From Mesostigma viride (lineage: Eukaryota > Streptophyta > Mesostigmatophyceae > Mesostigmatales > Mesostigmataceae): a stretch of DNA of 64,000 nucleotides. The notes below the pieces were generated by a model. That model was not told where the DNA came from. It did no database searches and worked only from the letters and a program-made list of their open reading frames with translations. The position numbers and the translations under genes are program-made. Shown here piece after piece: positions 43,175-63,692 of the stretch. The stretch's first letter is position 1, and the number at the start of each line of letters is the position of its first letter. The stretch lies in assembly GCA_009746045.1 (NCBI GenBank), contig RPFO01000715.1, positions 495,949 to 559,948 of the forward strand. Direction: 5' to 3'.

Positions 43175-43325
43175 ATATATATATATATTAAAAAAATATA
43201 ATTACTTACAGCAGAGTGAAATCACTCAAACCAAAGCAAACGCCCAGCTATAAACCTATATACAGAGCCATGTCAAAGCTCTATACTACGATAAGACCAA
43301 TGGAAACGCCTAACGGGAGGAACCC
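43175..43325. mobile_element. Truncated copy of the 12841 MITE
   Basis: It matches 12841-12982 closely: the full left inverted repeat and the next 70 bp, including CGATAAGACCAATGGAAACG. It then ends abruptly; the right repeat is missing. GGTTGTCTCCTTGATA follows at 43342. Confidence 0.7.
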
Positions 43326-44868
43326 AATATATATATGTTATGGTTGTCTCCTTGATATATCATTCCTATTGTTTTCTTCAGGGTTCATCTTCTTTTCCGG
43401 GTTTTCCTTATGTTGCATGCCCCTCTCACCTCGGTAACTTATCATTCTCAATGAATATATATCTCATTACATAATAGCACATAAGTTCAGAACAAACCAA
43501 GATCATCTGGACACCTTACGCCTTCTTTCAGCACACATGTAGGGGCACAAGGGAGGTGGTACGGCCAAGGGGAGCGGGCTTGCATGGGACCGCTCGATCG
43601 GGAATCAGAGCCGAGAAATCGAACGTGCGTCATGACCTGTGGACGAATCCTCACGGCGACAAGCCTGCGTTGAGCCTTATTGATAAATTGTAACGTCGTA
43701 ATAACTAATTATGTGCATGTCCATGACAAGAGCATACGTCACAGTGCTAGGGTATCAAACTTCATATCTAGCTAGCCATATGTGGCCAGCATACGACATT
43801 GAATCATACGTGTACTGATGCAACCATGTCTCCTTGATGCTCGTTGTCTCCTTGATGTCATACACCATATCATGCACAGTTTTCTTTCAAATAAATAAAT
43901 ACTGAGACATAACCCCTATGTTTGACTTGTTATTAGTGCTGGCACAAATTGCGCATGCAGGCACGTAACCTCTGTCCGCAGTACATGCTAATTCAGAATC
44001 CGACCAGCATTCAAGACGCCATATTGCCATCCTAGGGCTACACTCTACATATTCGTGCCTAACTCATCATGAGACAGCCTAGCCATCAGAAACCGCATCG
44101 TCCATACGACCAGCCCAAGACGGCTATAACCCTCGCTCCCATGACACCAAGCTTTATCTCCATGGATTTGCAATGGCGCATCCAGCAAGAGTTTCATGCA
44201 GCTTCAGCAAGTGTATTGGATTTGCAATGGCACATCCAGCAAGTGTTTCAGCTTCTCACCAGCAAGCGTTTCATGCAGCTGCAGCTCGCATACGCTGGTT
44301 GTTCAATCTGTTCAAGTGGTGTATAGTGGCGCCAAAGGGCGCAAGTCACGTTTCAAAAAGCCACCGGGGCCGACATGCGGGCTTTTTGACCGCCATGTTG
44401 TTATCCACTTGACGTCATCACCGCACAAGGCGCATCCACGATGCTTCAGCACATGACCAAATCCCATGGAACCACATCTGCGACCTGGTTGCTGAAACAT
44501 CATGTTGCCGGCTATTGGCCCCGGTTGGGACAGCCATTGGGGGCCAGTGCTGCCCCCCGATGACCGCCCATGCTCCATGTCATGGTTGTCACTGGCACTG
44601 GCATGCAGTGCCAGGACGGTATCGCGTGAACCCAGAGGAGCCCCCCTCCCGTCAACACTCCTGTGCAAGGGGCCACTGGAAGCGTAGGTGACTGTACGCA
44701 TGTGCGCCATTCACAAATTGTGATGTAATCAAAACACAAAACTTTCCTTTTCCGATAGACAGAAAAAGTTTGACAAGGGGCTCACCCTTCCCTCCACCTC
44801 CGCACACAGCGGGACACCTGCGCACGGCCCTGACGGGGATCGGCGCGCCCGCCTGGCAGGGGGCGCAG
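43326..44868. other. Intergenic between C2 and dehydrogenase genes
   Basis: Two inverted copies of the GTTGTCTCCTTGAT module lie near 43342 and 43842. A tandem duplication of about 50 bp (TTGGATTTGCAATGGCACAT-type units) lies at about 44160-44285. The end next to 44869 is the 3' flank of the dehydrogenase gene. No gene recognised. Confidence 0.35.
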
Positions 44869-52919
<8,051 letters not shown>

Positions 52920-53878
52920 CGTTTGTGCCCTCTTTCTATGTTATGAAATATGCCACTGTAGCGTCTGCTTTTATTTCACAAAAAGCAGTCGCTCCTGACA
53001 ATGGTGCGCTCCCAGGCCACTGGACACGCGTAAAACGGATACAACCTATATCCTAGTCAGTTGTCAGTCGTAGTACAACTTTTCTATCACGGCACTCAAT
53101 GGGTGGATCCCAACCCCAACTAATTCTACCAACTAGGCTTTGATCAGATCTGGTTCAAATAACCTATTATGGCTCTACTTCAATGGTTTCAAGTAAGATT
53201 GCAATGTACTGTCTAAATAACTTAGATCTTTCCATCTTATTCTACTAGGTGGCTAGATCTCGAGTTTGAGGAGATTTCTGTGAACTTCGGTAAAACTGAA
53301 GGCGCGCATGGAGATGGGCAGCTGCAATTTGCACTGCCGCGATCCAAGGTTTTCTGTGTCGCGCTTGGGCAATTTCTAAAATGTCCTTGACCACCATTGC
53401 CACAGCTTGGATAGCGTGCCCGCTGCCGATTTAACGCACATCATAGTTTCAACCTTACTTGCCCAACTCTGTCGAGGATTTTCATTTTTCGGCGTGTGTG
53501 GCGTGGAGGGATTCCGCAGAATACTGCAGCTTGCTTCAGCATTACTGGTGGATCATAACGACGACGCGCTCTCCCTGTTGCGTTTATACACATTTGAAGC
53601 AGATTGCCGACAGTGATGGGGAGGATAAGCATATATATTATGTATCTTCACATATTTTACAGGGCTTTTAGAGGATTGTACTAATGATGCTGGGCAGGTG
53701 ACTGCGCAATCGTGGACTTTCCCTGGCTGGATTGTTTGACATCTGCCAGCTGGGTAATGAATCCGCCCTCAACTTCAATCATCAGTGCTGGTTTAAGTCA
53801 GCAACTCTAGGTTAAAGGCGTAGGTTCAATCACACATGCAGTTTAGGAAACGGTAGGCTCAGCATACCCTATTCCTCC
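52920..53878. promoter_or_regulatory. Divergent promoter region
   Basis: The 959 bp between the start codons of the minus-strand dehydrogenase and the plus-strand glycosyltransferase-like gene must hold both promoters and 5' UTRs. No TATA box or other element could be assigned with confidence. A 69-codon frame at 53407 is not supported. Confidence 0.4.
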
Positions 53879-56363
53879 ATGATGGGCGGCCGCCGAGTTC
53901 CCCTGCGGCCATGGCTTGCCCTCTTTCTCTTCGCGGCGACGGCCCACGCGTCGCTTCTGCGCCCCGAGGGCCCCGCGGCGCGCGCTCACCACGACCACAC
54001 CATGACCCCCGACCGGCTCAAGCAGCTGTACGCGACCGTCGAGTTCTACGCCAACATCTCCACGACCGCCAAGCCGTACCTGTTCGTGGGCGACATGGTG
54101 GACGGGCTGCCGCGCGGGAGCAAGAACCTGATGTCCATCTTCATGCTGGCGCACCAGCTGCAGCTGCGCATCGTGGAGCCGTTCGCCAGCACACACCAAC
54201 CGTCAACCTTCCACGCGTTCAAAACCGATGATGACGACATCCCGCTATCCCAGCTGTACGACCCGGACGTGTTCGGGCCCTGCTTCCCCGACATGCGCAT
54301 GGTCCCGCTGGACACGGCCGCGCAGGACCTGCTCTCCCGCGGCAACACCGAGGGGGAGGGCCCCGGCGGTGGCCCCCACGGGCGGTCCATCCGCGTGGCG
54401 GCGGTCAGCCTCATGTACCTGGGCGAGCAGCGCGTGCGGCGCCGCAAGGTCGACGTGGAGGGCGGCGGCATCGACAACGTGGACGCGTTCGGGCCCGCGG
54501 CCGAGCGCATCCTGGCGCAGACGCTGGAGGACGCGCAGCGCATGCACGGCCTCAAGGTCATGCTCACGGCGCGCATCGCGGTTAACGCGGCCGCCAGCAG
54601 CTGCGCCCTACGCTCGGTCGAGGAGGGCCTCGTGGGCGGCCACTGCGGCAACCTGCTGTTCGAACACAAACTCAAGGGGGTGGACGCGGTGCTTTTTGTA
54701 AAGTGGACGGGCGTGCAGCGGGAGCTGGACCGCGGGCGCGCCAGCGTGCGGTTCCTGCGCCCGGGCCGCGCGGGCCACGGCGCACACGCGGGCAGCTGCT
54801 GCCACTCGCCCGGTTCGCGCTCCATGCTGGACGCGCAGCGAGAGGCCAACATGGCGCGCTGCCTCAAGTTCCAGCACAAGTACGTCATGCTCGCCGAGGG
54901 CTTCGTCCGCGACCACCTGCGGCGGCCGTTCCTGGGCGTGCAGGTGGGTGGCAGGACACGAAGTTTGTGCGAAAATTTGTGTCATGTATGCCCTATGCGG
55001 GCACCGAGCGGGAGACAAGGGCCGCGCGATGGTGCCCGTAGGCGCAGGCGTGGGTTGCTGCGTCCTGCGGGGGCTATGTGACGGCAGGAGAATAGCGGTA
55101 TGAGCGCACCAGAAAACATTACCAAGGTCAAGGGGTATGCACTTAGATCATGATTCTCGTTGAGGGTTCATGAGGCACTTGCAAATACAGAGGCTGCACC
55201 TGTCTGGTGATCGCGGTCTCTGTATCTGCCCGCCGTGGTTGGGGTAGGTTCTATTGCCTCTTGCCCTATACGCGTAGCCCTCTAGCATGAGGGAATGGGG
55301 CTCTTGCCTTCCCCTAGGTAATCGGTTATCTGGTGACCGCGCCCATAGCTAGCATGTTGTACAGTTCCATAGGCATGTCTCCCTCCCTCCCGCCCGCCCG
55401 CAAGCCTTGATTCGTTTCCGCCTTTCCCCGCCTCTTTCTATCATTTGTGCGGTATGCGCATGTAATTATGGCACGTGTTGATGCCTTGAACCGCCCGCGC
55501 CATCGGCACACCCACGCGCCCAAGCGACATGCAACCGCACATTGAGAGGCCTAGTCTGCATCCCTCGGCTTTGACTTTGTGTGGCATTACATCACCCACT
55601 CATGTGCGTGTGATCTTCCACTCACCTTTTCCCATAGCTCATGTGAACGCCATCCCCACCAACTACCCACCCCGTTACCAACAATGCACCCCATGGCCCC
55701 CCACGCAACTTTTCTCCCCTCGCCCTCTATCCCTTATACCCCTATTCATCCCCCTCTATCCCTTATCCCCCTATCCATCCCCCTCTATCCCTTATCCCCC
55801 TATTCATCCCCCTCTATCCCTTATCCCCCTTTTCCCCCACCTCCCCCAGGTGCGGACCGCCGAATTGTTCCAGTGGCACCACGCCGCGGTGGCCGCCAAG
55901 GCTGCCATGTCGGTGCAGGCGCCCTTGCTGCCGTCGCACGCGGCTGCGCACGCTGGCGAGGCGGTCGGCGCATGCATGCGCGCGGCGGGGGGGGGGACAT
56001 TCCAGCTGGCCAACCAGGGAGGGGAGCATTCGATACTTCTGCTGTCAGACGCACAGTATCCAGGGCCTGAGGTAGGCAGGGTTCTTCCCTCTCTATCAGT
56101 TTATGTACTATCGAGTACTAGTGAATATAAACCAAACTAACAGTATATAAACCAAACTAATAGTATATAAACTAAACTAGTAGTATATAAACGAAACTAA
56201 TTGTATATGTACTAAACTAATAGTACATACACCAAACTAATTGTATATAAACTAAACTAGTAATACATTAACCAAACTAATAGTACATAAGTAAACTAGT
56301 ACATAAACTAAACTATATACTACGTGGCAGTATATGAACTAAACTATACACCACAATGTATGT

Positions 56364-56434
<71 letters not shown>

Positions 56435-59400
56435 CTCACACTTACAGACTTTCTCTTCCTCTCTCCCCCTCCCTGTCTCTCTCTTACTCGCCCAGGCACA
56501 GGTGCCCCTAGTTGCCAACCCCACCCCCTCCCCCCCTTGCATGACACGGCTGATCCTGGTCTATCAGCCCCGCCACTTGCAGAAGGCATCCAACAAAATT
56601 GCTTGCGTATCCATGTGTGCCCGCTCCCATGCGAGTGCATGCCTGTTGGCACTTGGCGATGCACGCGCTTGCTCATATTGCGGCTCTCAGCTCAGACAGT
56701 TCCTCATCTCTTGCAGCAAAATTTTGTAATATTATTTCGCCAATATTAAGTTACCTGGCTGCACGTGGAACAGTCTAGTTCCTCACGCACTCAACCAAGA
56801 GCCTCCAGCTGCTTGCGGCGAAAGAGGGCTGTTTTGCATAATCGGAGTATTTTTACCCTGCGCACGCATACATTCGTCCCGGCACTGCCTTAGCGAGACC
56901 ACTACCGTCGTCCGTGCGCTTACCTGGGCCCTCTGATACCCCCCATTTTCTTGACCACGCGTCCCTCAGCCCACGTTCCTGCCCTTCCACTGGGCTATTC
57001 ATTTGCCTGCTTGGTTTTATTCGCCATTTTGCTACCGCGAGTTGCGATTCACGCCCAACTGCATGCGCAGGCGCTCGTTCTAGGGCGACATGGAGTGCGA
57101 TGACACGCATCTGGAGCGACTGCGGGGGCATGTGCACAGAATTTTGATTATCCTGTCACTCTCTCCTCTGGCTCCCTCCGCTGCTGCTGCTTCCATGCCC
57201 GCGCCATGACGGGGCCCGTGCCATGACATCCCTTGCCTCTGGCTCTGTTGCTCCCTCTGTCGTGCCCGCAGGCCCTCGCAGCCGGTGCAGGCACCAACCT
57301 GGCTGCGGCGCAGGCCGCGGCAGGCATCACCGGCCAGGCACCCGACCTGCCCGCACCCGCCACGGTGGCGGCGTGGCGGCGCCAGTACCTAACCGCGGCA
57401 ACCGAGGCAGGCCATGGCCACGACGTGCCGGTGGTGCCCTTCACGCGGCTGGAGGGCCAGTCGCTGCTCACCACGGCCGTGGTGGAGATGTTGCTGCAGG
57501 TAGGGGGGGGGGGGGGGGGCGAGCGGAGGGCTATGGAGCCTGCCACGGTTTGGGGGATGTTGCTGCGTTTCGGAGGGGGTGGAGGTTGAGGGGTGACAGG
57601 CCTGCAGCACTGGGAGGGTAGGTGTCGCAGGTAGCGAGCGGGGAGGGAGGGGTATCCAGCCTGCAAGACTTGGTTTGGAGATGTGGATACAGGTAGGCTG
57701 TCAGGGGCAGCAAGCCTGTTGAAACACTAGTCAAGGTAAGTTCTACGTTTTAGTACTATGTACATGTTCTTTCTGTGGTTCCCAAGGCACACCTCGCAGT
57801 GTAATGGCCGAAAGCACTGCCTAGTGATCATTGGCCTTTAATCAGTTGATCAAGCTAGAGACGACAGCCTGCCAGCGGACGCAAATACTGGTAGAGCTGT
57901 CTTCAATAGAGGAGCGGTCCTGGTGGGTTCTTTTCTCCCTGATGAGGAGCTTCTTGTGCTTTCTCTCCCGAGTGGATGGTTGTCTTCCCAAGCCCTTTCA
58001 GCAAAACTAAATGGCACCAAGCACCGACCGAATCACCCCCTCGCCCACCCCACCCGGATCCTCTGGCGATCCTGTCGCCCTTGCCGCAGGTTCAAGCAGA
58101 CCGCTTTGTCCACTTCAGCTCCCCGCTGACATCAGCGGCGGGGCCTGAGCCGTGGGTTGACGCGATCCGCCAGCTCAGCGGTGTCAAGCGCGGCACGGTG
58201 GGCATTGAGATGGTCCCGGCCTGCGACATGGCGGCCGTGGTGGGGGCGCCCCACGCCACACCAGGTGAGGGGGGAGACCGGAGGAAGGGGGGGGAGGACA
58301 AGTGGGCAGATGTGGGATGGGGATTAGAGGTTGGGAAGTCTGGGGTGAAGGGGGTGAGAGGTTGGAAAGTTAAGCGGGTGGGGGGGCTGGGAGATTTGGT
58401 GCCCGATATGGTCAAGTAAGTTTCAGGAACCGGGGGAGTTCGGAGAGTTTGGACCTGTGTGGAGGTTCTGTCTTCGTCCCCCTTCCACACGACAGGCAGG
58501 GTTGATACGTGCTGTCGACAAGCACACTGTTTATCTTGTCCTTCACGGGGGATTGCTGATCAGCCTAGCACCGAGGATTTTATAGATTAGTTCAGAGTTA
58601 GCTTAGGGTTAGCTTAGGGTTAGCTTAGGGTTAGCTTAGGTTTCGCGGCCTCGCCCACCCCCATCCATCAGCAAGGGAATACGTGCTACTAGAAGTAAGG
58701 CCTAGGGTCTCATGATTGGGGTATGTGAGCATGATTCAGGCCATGACTGGAAGTGGAAGGGCCTTGAAAAACCTATCACAGCGGACTTCACATGAAGGGG
58801 TTGGCGATAAGACCACCAAGGGCATAAATAAGAAGTCGGTAGGGTTTTCCGGAGGAAACAATCAAGTATCCCATAGGGCATGTAGTAAGGGTGTATACTC
58901 GAAGATCGACCAAAGTAGGATGGAGCGGGATAGGAGCAAAGGAGGTTGGGGTGGGGTGTCGACACTCCAGGTGAAGTCTGCTACACTAGCCTGCCAAGGT
59001 ATGTTGGTCCATGGTCTTAGCGTGGGTACGCAAGTAGCAACATCTCTGCCAGAACTGGGTTTCGGAGCTGGCACTACTAGCAGTTGTCACTGCCCGCTCT
59101 GCGGTAGCCGAATATCAGCCTCAAGCGCCGTGCTTGGGGACGCCTGTTTTCAGCGCCGCGTGCGTCTTATGTGTCTGTGTTGGGTGCAACTCTAGTCGCG
59201 TCAGCAAGGTCTGCTCAAATCTAGCATCAAGTATGGGAGGGAGAGGGGTGGGGCTGGCTGTAGTTTGTAGATTGCTCGACTAGTGCCCATTCTGAAGTGG
59301 CAACAGTGTGTGGGTTTTTCAGTACTATGTCAAGAATTTTCGACAATACCCGCATTGCTAGATCCTGGATTACGGATGGTTGAGGTCGTGGCCCACACGA

Positions 59401-60947
59401 GCCGAGCTGGGCCTTCGTATCAAGAATAAAGTAACTGGGTGCTGGACCTGCTGAAAGTTATACTAGTATTCTAAAACACTTCAATCCTTGGCCTTCCCCT
59501 TCCCATGACGACTCTATGTATTGTCTACATGGCCCCCAGGTCACATGGCAGGGGCAGATGCCACGGGCCACCACCCCACCTCCATGGCCGCACGGCACCA
59601 CCACCACCACCGGTTCCCACACACCGCCAGCTCCGCGATGCACTCGCACAAGGTCGGCGTCGTTGGGGGCGGGGGCAACGCGGCGCCCACCGCAGCAGGT
59701 GCGTCCGCTTCGCCTGTGCATCCTTGCTCATGCACCTGTAAACATGCATGCTTTCACACGCTTTCGGAAGGATGCCGTTCTGTGTGTGCCTTTCAATTTT
59801 TTGTAGTACGGTTCCTCACGCGGGTCGTGCGGATCGCCAGTTCTATATGGCGAAATGTTTGGTTAATGGACCAGAGGATGCTTACTGCGAGCTTGAAACT
59901 GTGGAAGTTGAAATTACAAAGTTTTCTTGTTAGCTCATCGTATTGGCTTCTTTGCAGTGTGCGCCGTATGATAGATAGCGACGTGCCACGAAACGTGCCT
60001 CCTTGATAGCGACGTGCCACGAAACAAGCTCGTGCCACTTGGCTCGTTTGCACGCCTCGCCGGCGGCTGCTGTGCCCTCTGGCCGTGGCAGTGTGGGCCA
60101 TCCAGTAGTTGCAGCCTCTACTAAGATGATGGCACGCATCCCCCCACTGCATGAAGAGTCCAGGCCTCATCTTTCTCTCTCCAAACCACAACGCATATTC
60201 GATATTCGCCTTTGTCGCCGTGCTGGTCAGTCTGGGGCACGTACGCCGTGCCATTTTGCACCGTGCATGAGCTCGCCAGCCCAATCAATGGTGTCGTAGG
60301 GCTACTTTCGCTCTCATGCTCCTGCCTGGCCTCCTTTCCTCTGTAGCTTGGCTTGTCGCATTGCATGCCATTGTCAGATTGTACAGAAATGCCCCATTTA
60401 TTGTGACATGTGTGTTTGTCGCCGTACTTGATGCCTTTTGACATGATGGCATCCTACCTGGGTCTATCGCCACGGCGACCGGACGTCAAACCATCCAGTG
60501 CGCAACTTCATCCTGCGTGAGTTCGAGGAGGTCCAGCCGTCACCCGCGCAGCCCAAGGCGGAGCGCGTGTCCCAGACGGAGATGGAGGGCCGCCGCAGCA
60601 AGGCAATCACGGGGGAGTACGTGCGGCACCGCTATGACACCCCGCCCAAGCCACCGCCGCGTCAGAGGACGCCGAGGGAGCCGCGGCCACCCCCACGCGA
60701 GCGGGCCCCGGGCGGGGGTGCTGGGAGGTTGGCCACGCGTGGGAAGGAGGCTGCGCCACTGCCCGCCACTGCTGGTGGCAGTAGGAAGGGGGCGCATCCA
60801 CGCTTGGAAGGCGGGGCGGCTGGGGGCAATAGTGGACCAAAGGGGGGGAAGGCGAGGGGCGGAACGGTGGGGGAGGCCAAGGGGAAGGGGAAAGGCAAGG
60901 CGGCGGCCCAGGTCAACAATTTGCTTCACTCTCTTCATATCATCTGA
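53879..60947 (+). CDS. Secretory protein resembling GT-B O-fucosyltransferases, 6 exons
   Basis: Exons 53879-54943, 55850-56071, 57272-57499, 58090-58264, 59540-59698 and 60499-60947 join in phase to 765 residues. The N-terminus is a signal peptide or anchor (PLRPWLALFLFAATAHA). LFVGDMVDGLPRGSKNLMSI followed by a FMLAHQLQLRIVEP strand resembles the first Rossmann element of GDP-fucose O-fucosyltransferases. RRPFLGVQVRTAELF (about 347-361, across exons 1-2) resembles their H/Q-x-R motif, and ILLLSDAQYP and RFVHFSSPLTS the later donor-binding strands. The last two exons add a His-rich and then a Lys/Arg/Pro/Gly-rich tail of about 200 residues with no known domain. Such enzymes act in the ER or Golgi lumen on secreted proteins or glycans. 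Exons 1-4 are well supported, exons 5-6 less so because the last acceptor is pyrimidine-poor. The enzyme family is a moderate-confidence inference. Confidence 0.55.
55733..55835 (+). repeat. ~28-bp tandem repeat before the exon 2 acceptor
   Basis: Units of CCCTCTATCCCTTATCCCCC plus a CTATTCAT-type end are repeated three to four times immediately upstream of the acceptor at 55849, serving as a very long pyrimidine tract. Confidence 0.8.
56102..56345 (+). repeat. Degenerate ~22-bp tandem repeat in intron 2
   Basis: Variants of ACCAAACTAATAGTATATAA are repeated about ten times; AT-rich and non-coding. Confidence 0.8.
56369..56432. repeat. (TC)n microsatellite in intron 2
   Basis: About 32 dinucleotide units. 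Confidence 0.95.
58598..58652 (+). repeat. Telomere-like tandem repeat in intron 4
   Basis: GTTAGCTTAGG units of about 11 bp are repeated four to five times, giving TTAGGG at each junction. It lies in the intron between exons 4 and 5 of the glycosyltransferase-like gene. Confidence 0.8.
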
Positions 60948-61072
60948 GTCAGCTGGGTGTTACACGGTTGCGGCGCTGCCTGATTGGTGAAGCCATGGAA
61001 TCAAGCTCCCTGTCAGTGGTGGCTGTGGCATTGGGGCATGGCGCCTTCATCGGCTGCTGAAATGCCCATGGG

Positions 61073-61918
61073 GTGGGCGCCTTGACAGGCTCAGGACATG
61101 GCCGCTCCCTGCGTGAGCGATGCAAGCGCGTCTTGTTCAAGGTCCTTGTCCTCAGCATCCTTCTCTATGGCTTCAAGGCGTGGACCCTTGACCAGGCGCT
61201 GTGCGCGCAACTTGATGGCACCGTCACTAGAATGCTCCGCCACGTGCTGGGTGTCCGATACCAAGAGCGCCGTACCTTGGCCGAGCTCTACTGCGAGCTC
61301 CCTCAGATTACCCATACCATCCGCCACAGCCGCCACCTACTCTTTGGCAGCCACGTCGCGCACACGGACCAAGTGGACAGGGCTGTGGGCCTTGACGGGG
61401 GGGCTTAAGGCTGGCCAACCGTCAGGCATCTCCTCCAAAGACTAGGGTCCGCTCGTCCCCTCGGGGACCACTGGCCGACTCGCGCGCGCCCTGCAGCGAC
61501 GCTGCACGACGCGAACCAATGTGTCACAATTGCTTGAGGATATAGGGCTTGAGGGACTCTTAGTGCTCCACGCCCGCATGATTGACAAGGTGACATCGGC
61601 TGCCATATGCGACAGGCGCCTCCCTGAAGGTTTTCGCCTGTTGTCTCTCCACGGCTCTCGCAGCCTATTGCTAGACAGGCTAGCCCTCAGAAAGAACTGT
61701 TTCCCCTGAGTATGGCCGCTACACTACCACCTCGTATACCATTACTGTAGAAGACAGCTCGGATGAGGGTGATCCCCATCTAGTGCAGCTAGTGATCCCC
61801 ATCTAGTGCAGCTATAGACTTGGGGCATGGTACATATTATTTTTGTGTAATTTTGTGTCACTACTACTAACATGGTACTCCATGGCATCCCCCCGCACAT
61901 CGCACTTACTTACTTATG
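61073..61918 (+). pseudogene. LINE ORF2 C-terminal remnant with tail family 3
   Basis: The frame 61073-61408 reads VLVLSILLYGFKAW..., LDGTVTRMLRHVLGVRYQ and LAELYCELPQITHTIRHSRH, the thumb/C-terminal region of LINE reverse transcriptases; it lacks the catalytic YADD part. Further frames with shifts continue to about 61708. The 3' UTR follows, related to 23698-23882, and ends at ACTTACTTACTTAT. It is a 5'-truncated, inactive copy. Confidence 0.75.
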
Positions 61919-62334
61919 GGCTGGGCGGCAGAAGTGCGCGCCGTGAGCATCTTCTCAGCATAACAAGGAAAAACTTCACATTCTTCCTTCTAACTGATTG
62001 ATGAAAGATCTTTATCTCGAGTTCACGTCCTTTGAATCATAGCTCCATAGCATATATTACGAGGCAGTTTTGTACTGGATTTTGCTTGTTCAAACGACAT
62101 CCGAAAATGTTCTGGAAAAAAAAAACGTTGGGAAGCAGTCATTTATTTGTTGGGTGCAAGGGCAAACACGCAGCAGCACTGGCCAGATTCGCACGCCGCA
62201 CGCGCAGTTACCCGTGTAAGGTAACGGCCATTGCATATTAGACGCTTACTATATTTATTGCCACACATGCGCGTTAAAATCGTCTTTCTAAGACGCACAT
62301 GCTGATATAATTTTCCGAATCTAAAACGCAATAT
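61919..62334 (+). other. 5' flank or 5' UTR of the half-LINE
   Basis: AT-richer sequence with no frame. It may contain the 5' UTR and promoter of the following ORF1 element; its 5' boundary could not be set. Confidence 0.35.
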
Positions 62335-63692
62335 ATGGCGAACAAACGCGCCTCGACGCAACGCAGCCTGGCGGCTGCGCTCGGCAATGAAAATACGTCT
62401 GCAGCTCCGGCTGCAGCTTCGCCATCAGGTCCGGAAGGCGGCGATGACACTAGTCGTGCACTGGTGGTCGTCCCGCAACCCCCCGGGCTTAACGCCTCGC
62501 CATCTGCATCGCCTGACCCCAAGCGCACCCGCCCAGCCGACGACACAGGAGGGTCTTCACGCCCCCAATACACAGAACCGAGCTTTCGTCCCCGGCCTTT
62601 CAAGGTCGCAGATTACGACTGGGACACCATTTCTCCGACCGATGCTATGCGCTGCATCTTCTTCGGGGATTACGCTTCGCTTAACGACCTGTGCCTCCAT
62701 CTCTACTCCATCAATCGCCTCCTCGCCCCGGACGGCAGCCGCTGGGCCAACATCTACGGGTTGATCGGCGGCTTCCGCCCCCATCTCCAGCACGCCATCC
62801 TCAACTCCCTTCTCCAGCGCTCTGACGCCGAGATCTGGGCTTCACCCCTTTCCGTCCCCACCCTCCGCTCCATCCTCACGGAAGCCTTTCAGCAGCACGT
62901 GACCCCCCTTGCTGCCGACATAGCAGCAATAGGCGGCACGCTGACTGCTGAACTTCCTCACATTTCCACCGCCGCCGCCTCCACCTCCACTGCCATTTCC
63001 GCCTCCACTGCCGACATCAAAGCCCAGCTCCTCGACCTCGACCACCGCCTTCAAGCCACCGCCAACGCCCTTGAGAGCTTGCATGACACCGCCGGCCTCA
63101 CCGCCCAGGCGGTGAAGGACATCGCCGCCCAGCCGGTGCCTGCTGGCCCGGCCGGCGATGCTCCCTCCACCTGGGCGGACTTGCTTAAGCAGCACACCAC
63201 CTCCACCACCTCCACCATCTCGGCACAACTCAAGCAACAAGCCCTCGACCTTCGCGAGGAAGCCGACATCGCGCGGCGCAGCCACAATGTCATCGTCAAG
63301 CACTTCGACCAGCAAGCAGGTGAGACCTCCACGAGCCTTCTTGAGGCATTTAAGCGCGCCATTCTTGCCCCCATGTTACTCACTGGTGAGCTGGACATGT
63401 CGGCTGTCCGCCTCCCCCGCGCGCGGGGGAAGGCTGGCCCGGCACCCGTGCTCCTCACCTTTAAGTACATGGCGGACAAGCTGGCGTTCCGCCATGCCGC
63501 AAGAAGCTCTCGGAGACTCGCTTCACGCTGGACGACGACTTGACCCTGGCCCAGCAACAACGGCGACGCGAGCTATGGCCGACCTACCTTCAGCTCCGGC
63601 AGAGCGCAAGGGGGAAGCCGGTATACTGGAGGGGGGCGGTCATCCACGTTGACCACAAGCCCTGGCAGCCCCCTCCTGCCACCTCAGACTAG
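62335..63692 (+). pseudogene. LINE ORF1 protein, nearly full length, one frameshift
   Basis: ATG 62335 opens a 402-codon frame; the loss of one base near 63498 shifts the conserved C-terminus, which ends at the stop 63690-63692. Without that change it would be about 451 residues. The N-terminus is Ala/Pro/Ser-rich. A region of repeated Ser/Thr/Ala heptad-like helices (about residues 180-330) may form the coiled coil of L1-type ORF1p. An RRM-like domain follows (PAPVLLTFKYMADKLAF), and in the shifted frame RFTLDDDLTLAQQQRRRELW and VYWRGAVIHVDHK. The same C-terminal pattern appears in both half-LINEs at 14640 and 22040. A family-1 tail begins 280 bp after the stop, with no ORF2 between. Confidence 0.75.
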
